From assembly GCA_965205535.1 (NCBI GenBank), contig CBDBHH010000005.1, forward strand, positions 2,294,001 through 2,358,000: 64,000 bases of DNA, written 5' to 3'. Made by a program: the position numbers and the translations under genes. The stretch is from UBA8079 sp965205535. Lineage in GTDB: Bacteria; Pseudomonadota; Alphaproteobacteria; UBA6615. The notes under the pieces are model-generated. The model ran no database searches and was not told the origin of the DNA. It worked only from the letters and a program-made list of their open reading frames with translations. Of the stretch, positions 26,205-33,605 are shown one piece after another (the first letter of the stretch is position 1; each line of letters begins with the position of its first letter).

Positions 26205-26314
26205 GCGAGCAACAGGCACGCCGGTTGCATCGTTAGGGGTAGGACACTTGAGTGTATTTGTGTCCTCCTCCCCCAATAAGGCGGCGTCCAACCTGGTCGC
26301 CGCCTTTATTGTTT
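26205..26314 (+). ncRNA. Candidate small RNA or 3' UTR with anti-SD motif
   Basis: This non-coding stretch has a hairpin AGGACAC (26241-26247) / GTGTCCT (26260-26266) that merges into CCTCCTCCCCC at 26264-26274, an anti-Shine-Dalgarno-like run, and then a strong terminator. The arrangement recalls alphaproteobacterial sRNAs that carry CCTCC motifs (alpha-r14 and cuckoo-type RNAs). No promoter is obvious, so it may instead be a processed 3' UTR of the preceding small gene. Confidence 0.4.
26275..26314 (+). terminator. Rho-independent terminator
   Basis: AATAAGGCGGCG / CGCCGCCTTTATT stem with one bulge around an 11-base loop, followed by GTTTT. It is nearly symmetric, so it could also terminate leftward transcription of the regulator remnant. 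Confidence 0.85.
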
Positions 26315-26494
26315 TCGGGCCGAAACAGATTAAAACAACAATTAAATCAAATGCTTGATATGAATTATTGGTCTCGATCAGCGCTACGAACCGACCTCTG
26401 CGGGTGCGCCGCCATTGTGTCTTCGCGGTCGCAGTTTGAGACACGAAATCGCATTGTGAAACGTGATACCGCAGTCAAAATGCGAGGCGAAAGC

Positions 26495-26692
26495 CTAGTC
26501 TGCGTCGACGGCCGGGTCGGTTTCGTCCCATTTAGCGCGCTTGCGGTAGAGCGTGGCGGGCGAGACTTCCAGATACGTCGCCGCCATACGCACATTGCCA
26601 TCGCACAACTCGATCGCGCGCTCGATGGCGTCGCGCTCCATATCCTCCAACGGCCGAATGTCATCCGGCACATTGTCCGTCGTCATATAAAA
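26495..26692 (-). pseudogene. C-terminal stub of NtrC-type (sigma-54) regulator, cut by IS
   Basis: The frame encodes a Fis-type DNA-binding end: PLEDMERDAIERAIELCDGNVRMAATYLEVSPATLYRKRAKW. This is the usual last 50-60 residues of sigma-54-dependent activators. It is open upstream only to the IS terminus at 26692/26693, so the receiver and AAA+ domains are gone. The remaining ATG at 26686 could express a 63-residue HTH protein, but a remnant is more likely. No matching N-terminal part occurs on the other side of the IS. Confidence 0.8.
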
Positions 26693-26733
26693 TGGGACAT
26701 CAGAGTGGTTTGAGCATTGGAGTCTCTGGCTCG
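26693..26733 (+). repeat. Left terminal inverted repeat of IS
   Basis: Begins TGGGACATCAGAG and aligns, with gaps, to the reverse complement of the right end (TGGGACAGAATTGAGG...). The shared TGGGACA and the TTTGA, GGAG and TCTGG blocks define the repeat. Confidence 0.75.
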
Positions 26734-26746
26734 TTTGTGTGATTGA

Positions 26747-27727
26747 TTATGCGGCTTGTTTCTGATGTTGCAAGCGGCGTTGTTTGATTGTGTTTTTCTT
26801 AATCTTTTCCCTTTCTCTGAGAATTGCTTTGTCGCGGCCGAAGTAGACGTCGACTGGTGTGACGTTGTTCAGGCTCTCGTGGTAGCGCCGGTTGTTGTAG
26901 TATTCGACGAAGGCCCCGATCTGGCGTTCAAGATCGCCTGGCAGATAGTAATTCTCCAGCAGAACCCGGTTCTTCATGGTCTGGTGCCAGCGTTCGATTT
27001 TGCCTTGGGTTTGTGGGTGGAACGGCGCGCCGCGAACATGCGTCATTTTTTGATCCTCCAACCAGTTGGCCAGATCGCCGGAGATGTAGCATGAACCGTT
27101 GTCGCTGAGCAGACGTGGCTTGTGACGCACAACCGCCTGGTCGCAACCAGACGCCGTCAGCGCCAGCTCGATCGTGTCTGTCACGTCCTCAGCACGCATG
27201 TTGGTGCAAAGCTTCCACGCAATGATGTAGCGGCTGTAATCATCGAGGATCGTGCTCAGATAATACCAGCCCCAGCCAATGATCTTGAAGTAGGTGAAGT
27301 CTGTTTGCCACATCTCGTTGATGGCCGTGGTTTTGTCGGTGAACTCGTCGGCAGCTTTGATCACCATGTAGTCTGGCGCGGTGATGAGGTCAGCTGCTTT
27401 GAGAATGCGATAAGCTGATGATTCAGAGACAAAATACCGCCTCTCATCCGTGTATTTGACCGCCAGTTCCCGTGTGGTCAGCGCCTCATGTTCCAGCGCG
27501 AACTCGATCAGGTCATCACGACGAGCATCAGGGATGCGGTTCCAGACCGATCCTGGGCGTGGGGATTTGTCAGCCAGTCCATCCAGGCCGCCGTCAATAT
27601 AGAGATCATACCATCGGTAGAATGTCGTGCGTGGGATGCCCAGCATGTCGAGGGTTTGTTTCACCGGCAGATGTGATCCCTCAACGGTGCGGATGATCTC
27701 CAGTTTCTCAGACGCAGGGTATCTCAT
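26747..27727 (-). CDS. IS3-family transposase OrfB (DDE integrase domain)
   Basis: 326 residues. An N-terminal helix-turn-helix (TLDMLGIPRTTFYRWY) is followed by the integrase core with the DDE residues in MWQTDFTYF, LLSDNGSCY and GKIERWHQTMK. It appears intact. Its ATG overlaps the orfA stop by four bases, so it may be made by coupled translation. Confidence 0.93.
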   Translation of the reverse strand: MRYPASEKLEIIRTVEGSHLPVKQTLDMLGIPRTTFYRWYDLYIDGGLDGLADKSPRPGSVWNRIPDARRDDLIEFALEHEALTTRELAVKYTDERRYFVSESSAYRILKAADLITAPDYMVIKAADEFTDKTTAINEMWQTDFTYFKIIGWGWYYLSTILDDYSRYIIAWKLCTNMRAEDVTDTIELALTASGCDQAVVRHKPRLLSDNGSCYISGDLANWLEDQKMTHVRGAPFHPQTQGKIERWHQTMKNRVLLENYYLPGDLERQIGAFVEYYNNRRYHESLNNVTPVDVYFGRDKAILREREKIKKNTIKQRRLQHQKQAA

Positions 27728-28098
27728 TCCTCGAACTCCCCAGCCCCTGTCATGCTTTTTTTGAGCAGACGGTTCTCAAGGGTGAGATCGGCAACGCATT
27801 CCTTTAATGCCAGCGACTCCGAGCGCAGATCCTTCACTTCGGGCGGCGTAGCCTGCCGTGCCGTGTCACCAGATAACCGGCGCTTGCCAGCTTCGAGAAA
27901 TTCCTTGGACCAGCTATAATACAGGCTCTCGGCAATCCCCTCGCGGCGGCACAGCACCGAGATGCTTTCCTCGCCACGCAGGCCCGCCAAGACGATGCGG
28001 ATTTTCTCTTCAGCTGAATAGGTTTGCCGCGTCTTGCGGCGGATGTTCTTAACCACCTTGCCGGCGGCGTCTTTCGATGTCTGGGGCTTCTTCGTCAT
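27724..28098 (-). CDS. IS3-family transposase OrfA (HTH protein)
   Basis: 124 residues with the transposase_8 helix-turn-helix: YSAEEKIRIVLAGLRGEESISVLCRREGIAESLYYSWSKEFLEAGKRRL, ending with a leucine-zipper-like LRSESLALKECVADLTLENRLLKK. Binds the IS ends. Intact. Confidence 0.93.
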   Translation of the reverse strand: MTKKPQTSKDAAGKVVKNIRRKTRQTYSAEEKIRIVLAGLRGEESISVLCRREGIAESLYYSWSKEFLEAGKRRLSGDTARQATPPEVKDLRSESLALKECVADLTLENRLLKKSMTGAGEFEE

Positions 28099-28122
28099 CT
28101 CGATCTCCTAATCGATAAGATG

Positions 28123-28164
28123 AACCAGAAATCCTCCGTTATTCAAATCCTCAATTCTGTCCCA
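28123..28164 (-). repeat. Right terminal inverted repeat of IS
   Basis: Ends ...AATTCTGTCCCA at 28164, the mirror of the left terminus. This is the upstream side of orfA. Confidence 0.75.
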
Positions 28165-28252
28165 CGGGTGCTGACGTCAGACAGGGATACATGCTACAGG
28201 TGTCGCAGTCGCCTACCAAAGGCCAAAATCGTCAGTATAGGGGGGGCATCGC

Positions 28253-28873
28253 ATGACCGAGTCCAGTCTGAGGCGCTACACAAACCTTTCTGCCACGCTT
28301 CATATTTTGCAGGACAGGAGTCTCACGCTGCTCAGCCCAAGTAGTTGGGATGATAGAAATGACGCTTATTATCTGACCGAGTATCAAAGAAGAGTCCATG
28401 CGCAGTCTGTGCTCGCTCTTTGTTTTGCAGAAGCACCCGAGACCTACCACCATTGGCGGGTGTTTTCGTCCGGCTCTGGTGGCGTATGTTTGGAGTTTGA
28501 TAAAGCCAAGGTCGAAAAGTGTGTTCAGGACGATGGTCGGTTTACATGCAGATCAGTTGATTACAGGACGATTGATGCTGCCGCGACAAAGGGTTTTGAG
28601 ACAGATCAACTGCCATTTGTTAAGCGGTTTCCTTACTCGGATGAGAAAGAATTTCGCATAATCTTTGTTGACAAGGATGATGGCAAAAATATTCAGCGGA
28701 TGGAAATCTCTCTAAATGCAATCAGACGCATAACGCTCAGCCCTTGGATGCCAAGACCCCTCGCAGATGCAGTGAAATCGACGTTGAAAGGTATAAAAGG
28801 GTGCCAACACTTGAAAGTTTATCGCTCCACTCTTGTCGATAATGAACGTTGGAAAAACGCTGTTAATCAATAA
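28253..28873 (+). CDS. DUF2971-like protein
   Basis: 206 residues. Matches the DUF2971 pattern: an N-terminal RYTNLSATLHILQDRSLTLLSPSSWDDRND, WRVFSSGSGGVCLEFDKAK in the middle, and PYSDEKEFRIIF near the end. Function unknown; the family is common on islands and next to defence genes. Base composition is visibly more AT-rich than the surrounding chromosome. It lies between the IS and a PIN-domain gene, with 209 gene-free bases after it. Confidence 0.75.
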   Translation: MTESSLRRYTNLSATLHILQDRSLTLLSPSSWDDRNDAYYLTEYQRRVHAQSVLALCFAEAPETYHHWRVFSSGSGGVCLEFDKAKVEKCVQDDGRFTCRSVDYRTIDAAATKGFETDQLPFVKRFPYSDEKEFRIIFVDKDDGKNIQRMEISLNAIRRITLSPWMPRPLADAVKSTLKGIKGCQHLKVYRSTLVDNERWKNAVNQ

Positions 28874-29082
28874 CTCAAGTGACTCCAATGCGTGACCCGC
28901 GCATATGGTTGTGTGGCACCGGGTCTTCTTGATGGGATGTATTGGGCGAGATAAGGGGTCTTACGCAGGTAAAGTGGCTTTCAAAGAGAGAACCCTAAAA
29001 ACAGTATATTCAATAGGTTGACAGTTTTAAGTGCCTTTATCAGGTGTCGAGCGTTCGCAAAAACTAGGAAATCTAACAATCG

Positions 29083-30159
29083 ATGGATGAGATTCCCCAT
29101 ACACCGAGAACGGTTTTTGTAGATACAGGCGAATACCGGTCGAAGAATTTTCATTTCGGCAACCCGGCTTTGTCGGCATTAAAATCGCATGCAAAAGAAA
29201 GAAGGGTCAGACTAATTTCGACCTCAATCACCGAAATGGAAATTCGGCGAAAAATTGCTGAATCGGTGAAAGACGGCCTATCAAAATTATCCGGCGCTCA
29301 GGCGAATCTCGCATCTCTCCGAGATGTGCCTTCCGATGTTTATACCTTCACGCGGATCAAATTTTCTGAAGCCGGGTTGATTAGAAAAGTACATGAACTC
29401 TATGAAGCTTATTTCCGTGATTGCTCCGGAACCGTTCTGGATGCTTTTCAATGTGATGCCGAAAGCATTTTTAACGACTACTTCCACGTAAAGCCGCCCT
29501 TCAAGGAAGGCAAAAAATCAAAAGAATTTCCGGACGCTTTCGTAATGGCGACGTTGAAAGAATGGAGCGAAACTAACGGACAAAAGCTGCACGTGATTAG
29601 CACCGACGGCGATATCAAGGCGTTCTGCGAGGTGACAGATCAGCTAATACATTTTCCGTCAACCGAAGCCTATGTGAACTTTTTGTTTGTTGGCGAGGAT
29701 ATAGCCAGCGCGGAAACGCTAACCGCCTTTAACAGGATGAAACCCAAAATTGAGAAACGAATTATCGACTGGGTTCCCAACAATTTTGGCGACCTCGGCT
29801 TTGTAATCGAAGACCAGTATGACGGTGAGGTTTCTAATGTTGATGTACACGATACGGCCATCGTTGATTGGTATGTATTGGATGTAAGCGATGACCATGT
29901 TCATGCCGAGGTGAAGTTAGAAGTGGAATTTGAAGCGGAATTTTCGTATCCCGACTACGACACTGCCTCATACGATAGTGAGGATAAGGTGCTCATACCA
30001 TGGCGCGACATTTCAGGCTCCAAGTTGACGACAACTACCGTGATGGCCGAACTTCACTACAAGGTAGATCACAAAAAACCTGAAAACTCTGCAATCGAAT
30101 CTCTGCAGTTGCCGACCCTATCAACTATCGAGATTGATGTCGGAGACGAAGGCCTGTAG
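29083..30159 (+). CDS. PIN-domain protein (DUF4935-like), island cargo
   Basis: 358 residues. The N-terminal half carries a PIN nuclease pattern: TVFVDTGEY (Asp 14), SITEMEIRR (Glu 51/53), EFPDAFVMATL (Asp 151) and ISTDGDIKAF (Asp 175/177). The C-terminal 150 residues are acidic and beta-rich, not recognised. The length and layout suit DUF4935-type PIN proteins rather than a VapC toxin, and no antitoxin gene precedes it. AT-rich. It is the last gene before the tRNA-Leu fragment, so it is likely element cargo and possibly defence-related. Confidence 0.75.
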   Translation: MDEIPHTPRTVFVDTGEYRSKNFHFGNPALSALKSHAKERRVRLISTSITEMEIRRKIAESVKDGLSKLSGAQANLASLRDVPSDVYTFTRIKFSEAGLIRKVHELYEAYFRDCSGTVLDAFQCDAESIFNDYFHVKPPFKEGKKSKEFPDAFVMATLKEWSETNGQKLHVISTDGDIKAFCEVTDQLIHFPSTEAYVNFLFVGEDIASAETLTAFNRMKPKIEKRIIDWVPNNFGDLGFVIEDQYDGEVSNVDVHDTAIVDWYVLDVSDDHVHAEVKLEVEFEAEFSYPDYDTASYDSEDKVLIPWRDISGSKLTTTTVMAELHYKVDHKKPENSAIESLQLPTLSTIEIDVGDEGL

Positions 30160-30234
30160 CCTTTCCGATGAGAAATATGTCACAGTATATTACACAGTGA
30201 GTCTGTAACTCATTGAAAAATAACAAGAACAATA

Positions 30235-30292
30235 GGACTTAAAATCCCTCGGCCTCACGGCCTTGCCGGTTCAAGTCCGGCCGCCCGCACCA
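30235..30292 (+). other. 3' fragment of tRNA-Leu(UAA), probable attachment site
   Basis: From GGACTTAAAATCCC at 30235 through the variable arm, the T-arm GCCGGTTCAAGTCCGGC and the acceptor end CCGCCCGCACCA at 30292, the sequence is a tRNA-Leu 3' half with the UAA anticodon. The 5' half is absent: the two outermost anticodon-stem pairs already mismatch and upstream DNA is AT-rich and unrelated. This is the expected att duplicate at the far end of an element integrated into tRNA-Leu. The intact gene should lie to the left but is not in the window. Confidence 0.8.
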
Positions 30293-30326
30293 AATTCCTT
30301 CTATTGGTACGCTGCACCCTGAAGGA

Positions 30327-31010
30327 TCACGCGGCGTCCGCAGCGTCGCGGGCGCGGGCGTTGAGGTCGTCGAAATCATCGGGCCAGTTGTCGGCGAGCC
30401 AACGCAGATAGGTCTTTATGTTCGCCGGGTCGATGCGCACGGAGCCCCGGATCTTGTCCACCTCGGGCTGCGCCTCGATCGGCAGCTTCAGGGAATCGTT
30501 GAAGCGGTTGATCATGTTGAACATCGCGCAGATCAGTGTCAGCTCGATGATCTCGGCTGAATCAAACTGCGCCTCTACGCGCTCGAACACGTCGTCGCGC
30601 GCAGCGGCGGTGTTCTTGGTCATGTGTTCGGCCCACTCGATGGCGGCGCGTTCGCGCGCGTCAAACAAGTCAGATGTCAGGTAGTCGTCGGACGAGATGG
30701 CAATCACCTGGTCGTGTGAGATGCCGGCCGCCTCACCGAGTGCGGTGTTGTGGGCGTAGCAATATTCGCAGCCGTTGACGTGGCTGGTCTTGATGATGAC
30801 CATTTCCTTGAGCTTCGATGACAGGTGCACGCCCGGCCACTCGCGCTGGTTAGCAGCCTGGAAGGGCAGGTACAGCATCGCCAGGTAGGGTGCATGCGCC
30901 ATCGTGCGATAGGCGTTCGGGACCCGGCCGACGAGGCCCGTGACCGCGTCATAGAAATGCTTGAGCTCGTCCGGGGCATTCTCGGGATTGATGTTCGGTA
31001 CGCGCGACAT
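30327..31010 (-). CDS. Carboxymuconolactone decarboxylase/AhpD-like protein
   Basis: 227 residues with the AhpD-type redox motif VNGCEYCYAHNTALGEAAG (CxxC and His). AGGAGA lies six bases before the ATG at 31010. Such proteins act as alkylhydroperoxidases or, without redox Cys, as decarboxylases; here both Cys remain. It follows the DhlA-like dehalogenase gene by 17 bases on the same strand, suggesting co-expression. Confidence 0.92.
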   Translation of the reverse strand: MSRVPNINPENAPDELKHFYDAVTGLVGRVPNAYRTMAHAPYLAMLYLPFQAANQREWPGVHLSSKLKEMVIIKTSHVNGCEYCYAHNTALGEAAGISHDQVIAISSDDYLTSDLFDARERAAIEWAEHMTKNTAAARDDVFERVEAQFDSAEIIELTLICAMFNMINRFNDSLKLPIEAQPEVDKIRGSVRIDPANIKTYLRWLADNWPDDFDDLNARARDAADAA

Positions 31011-31027
31011 GCTTTCTCTCCTGGTGC

Positions 31028-32014
31028 CTAGTCGTCCGCCCAGCGTTTGGTGTCATTCCAACTCCGCTTGGGCTCGGTAAACTCAGTCGGTGGATTGTTC
31101 ATCTGTATGAACTGTTCCACAAGGGCAGATACGGTCTCCGGCGCATCTTCCTGAAGATAATGCCCGACGCCCGGCAGGGAAATAAGCGGTCCGTTGGGCC
31201 AGAAGCTCTTGAAGCGGAACTTCACCCAGTGGGGCGGCATGGCCCGGTCTTCCTCGCCGACGATGCACATCGCGGGGATGGTCTTGAGCACATTGATGTC
31301 GTGGGTCTCAGCCATTTCATTGAAAAAGCCGAACGTGTCCGGGTTGGCGATCGCCCGCGGGAAGGCCAGCGCGCCGCGGCAGGATTCGACGGTCGGGAAG
31401 GGGCCGGAGAAGGCGCGGACCCAGGTCTCGTCGACATGATTGGTATTCTCGAAGCCGACACGCTTCATGACCGACAGGATGGTCGAGCCGAGATGGGACA
31501 GGGTCGGCTCGAACTCGTGGGTCTGGGTCCAGTTGAACCATTTGTGGTGTTCGGTCGGGAAGGTGGCGTCCATCGGCTCGTCGGACCAGGGCGCGTAGGT
31601 GTTGCAGATCGCCAGGCATTTGACCCGGTCGGGGTGGCGCAGCGCAAAGCTGATGCCGATTGAGCCGCCCCAATCCTGCATGATGAAGGTGATGTTGCGT
31701 ACATCCAGATCGAGCAGCAGCCGCTCCAGATTGTCGGCGTGATCGCGGATCGAGTAGTCGCGGTCCTGTGGCGTTTCGCTTTTCCCGAAGCCCATATGGT
31801 CCGGCACGATGACCCTGCCGACCTTGCTTAACCGGGGGATGAAGTTCCGGTAGAGGTAGCCCCAGGTCGGTTCCCCATGGAGGGGGATGATGACGTCATC
31901 CGCGCCATCGGGCGCGTTGTTCACATCGACATAGTGCTGGCGAAAGCCATTGCCCTCGAAAAAATGCGGCGCGTACGGCCAGGTGCCGTCGAATGTCTCG
32001 TCTGCCGGTATCAT
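31028..32014 (-). CDS. Haloalkane dehalogenase-like hydrolase (HLD-I, DhlA type)
   Basis: ATG at 32014 follows AAGGGAGA. 328 residues: HGEPTWGYLYRNFIP matches the DhlA-type oxyanion/halide segment, MQDWGGSIG holds the nucleophilic Asp and the adjacent halide-binding Trp, and GVGHYLQED carries the catalytic His. The family splits C-halogen bonds by hydrolysis; close relatives may hydrolyse other substrates, so dehalogenase activity is inferred. Upstream ATGs would add a non-conserved leader. Operon with the AhpD-like gene. Confidence 0.85.
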   Translation of the reverse strand: MIPADETFDGTWPYAPHFFEGNGFRQHYVDVNNAPDGADDVIIPLHGEPTWGYLYRNFIPRLSKVGRVIVPDHMGFGKSETPQDRDYSIRDHADNLERLLLDLDVRNITFIMQDWGGSIGISFALRHPDRVKCLAICNTYAPWSDEPMDATFPTEHHKWFNWTQTHEFEPTLSHLGSTILSVMKRVGFENTNHVDETWVRAFSGPFPTVESCRGALAFPRAIANPDTFGFFNEMAETHDINVLKTIPAMCIVGEEDRAMPPHWVKFRFKSFWPNGPLISLPGVGHYLQEDAPETVSALVEQFIQMNNPPTEFTEPKRSWNDTKRWADD

Positions 32015-32192
32015 GATGTTCTCCCTTATTGGCATACAGCCTAACAATGGCCGGAACCGTCGAACTATGGATAAGTTCCGCGTCTCAATGCCTGAGCGCA
32101 ATCCATTCTGCCCACACGGCCCTGACAATCGTCGCCAGACAGCCTATTTTCAGGGGCACCTATTCGTTTGACCTCACGTCGGAGCCTCCGCA

Positions 32193-33176
32193 ATGCCCAC
32201 CATCGATATCCATACCCACATGTTCGGCGACGGCTGGCTCGACATGATCAAGAAGCATGGCGCGCCCGCCTATGAGATTGCCGATATGGAAGACCGGCGC
32301 AACTATCTGGTCGAATACGGCACGCCGGCCTGCGCCCTGGAGGTCGAGGCGTTCGACTATGACAAGCGTGTAGAGATGATGGACCGGCTGGGCATCGACA
32401 TCTCCATCGTCTCGCTGACCTCGCCCAATGTGCATTTCGGCGACGAGGCGATCAGCGTGGCCACCGCGCGCCTGGCGAATGACGAGATGGCCGCCGGGCA
32501 GACGGCGCACCCCGACCGCATCCGCTGGTTTGCGTCCCTGCCATGGGAGTACCCCGATGCCGCCATTGCCGAGCTCGACCGCTGCATCGCGCTGGGCGCT
32601 GTCGGCGTCATGTGCGTGGCCCATATCGGCCAGCGGCACCTGATCGATCCGCTGTTCGCGCCGGTCTGGGACGCGCTGAACAAGCGCGCGTTCCCGGTGC
32701 TCATCCATCCGACCGCGCCGCTGGGGGCCAAGGACGTCAACTTCGGCTTCGAGCGCATCCTGATGCCGGCGGCAGGCTTCATGTATGACACCACGATCGC
32801 GCTCGCGCGGATGGCCATCGACGGCTTCTTCGAGCGCTATTCGGACATCAAGATGATCGCCAGCCATGGCGGCGGCTATCTTCCGTTCGTGAATGGTCGC
32901 GTGGATATGTTCTTCGGCGTCGAGACCCTGGCGAAGTTCGATATTCCCAAGCTGCCGAGTGACTATTTCAGCCAGCTCTATTATGACGCCATCGTCTACG
33001 ATCCGGCGGCGCTGCAGCTGGTGATCGATATCGCCGGCCCCGAAAAGGTGATGTTCGGCACCGACCTGCCGATGCCGGCGGATGTCCCCAAGCTCTACGA
33101 CCTCGTGGATGGCCGCCCCGCGGACGAAATCGCGGCGATTCGCGGTGACAACGCGGTCCGGGTATTCGGGCTATAG
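32193..33176 (+). CDS. Amidohydrolase-2 (ACMSD-like) family protein
   Basis: 327 residues: TIDIHTHMF (HxH metal site), VLIHPTAP, ASHGGGYLPF and the last Asp in MFGTDLPMPAD. This set fits the 2-amino-3-carboxymuconate semialdehyde decarboxylase/5-carboxyvanillate decarboxylase type, which removes carboxyl groups from aromatic or muconic acids. A RidA gene begins 24 bases downstream, a common pairing in amino-aromatic degradation. Confidence 0.92.
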   Translation: MPTIDIHTHMFGDGWLDMIKKHGAPAYEIADMEDRRNYLVEYGTPACALEVEAFDYDKRVEMMDRLGIDISIVSLTSPNVHFGDEAISVATARLANDEMAAGQTAHPDRIRWFASLPWEYPDAAIAELDRCIALGAVGVMCVAHIGQRHLIDPLFAPVWDALNKRAFPVLIHPTAPLGAKDVNFGFERILMPAAGFMYDTTIALARMAIDGFFERYSDIKMIASHGGGYLPFVNGRVDMFFGVETLAKFDIPKLPSDYFSQLYYDAIVYDPAALQLVIDIAGPEKVMFGTDLPMPADVPKLYDLVDGRPADEIAAIRGDNAVRVFGL

Positions 33177-33200
33177 AATGTTGCGATCCGGAGCAATGGC

Positions 33201-33605
33201 ATGACCGTGCATGATTCACCTGTGCGTTATCTTGCACCCGCAGGTGCCATCGAACCCACAGGTACCTGGTCGTTGGCGAGCCGTGCCGGGGACTATGTGT
33301 TTGTCGCCGGCATGCGCGGTATCGACCCCGCCACGAACGCATTGGTCGAAGGCGATGAGAACCGCATACGCCAGGCATTTGTGAACATGGCGCATATTGC
33401 GGCGTCGGAAGGCGCGGGATTGGGCGATGCTGTCCGACTGACCGTCTATGTCACCGATATGGACCGCTATCGGCCGATCGTGAACAAGGTGCAGGAAGAG
33501 ATGTGGTCCGGCGGGCCCTATCCGCCGCGCACGATCCTGGAGGTGTCGGCCTTGAACCAGGATGATATCTTCGAAGTCGAAGGTACTTTTTACGTCCCCG
33601 TCTGA
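33201..33605 (+). CDS. RidA (YjgF) family protein
   Basis: 134 residues with the RidA fold: SRAGDYVFVAGMRG, QAFVNMAHIAASEGAGLGDAVRLTVYVTDM and YPPRTILEV, whose Arg binds the substrate carboxylate. Hydrolyses reactive enamines or imines, and may process a 2-aminomuconate-type product of the preceding amidohydrolase. The 3' end overlaps the convergent MFS gene by 16 bases. Confidence 0.93.
   Translation: MTVHDSPVRYLAPAGAIEPTGTWSLASRAGDYVFVAGMRGIDPATNALVEGDENRIRQAFVNMAHIAASEGAGLGDAVRLTVYVTDMDRYRPIVNKVQEEMWSGGPYPPRTILEVSALNQDDIFEVEGTFYVPV

Larger units (their letters stand above)
26693..28164 (-). mobile_element. IS3-family insertion sequence
   Basis: 1,472 bp bounded by imperfect inverted repeats that start TGGGACA at 26693 and end TGTCCCA at 28164. 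Contains orfA and orfB on the minus strand, overlapping by ATGA instead of showing a clear slippery frameshift site. The flanks (ATATAAAA on the left, CGGGTGCTG on the right) show no target duplication, so the copy has probably recombined or mediated a deletion since insertion. Confidence 0.88.

Noticed and set aside
27720..27730. Programmed -1 frameshift between orfA and orfB of the IS
   Set aside because: The genes overlap as ATGA with a usable ATG, and no A-run slippery site is evident.
26680..28175. Target-site duplication around the IS
   Set aside because: Flanking bases differ on the two sides, so none can be claimed.
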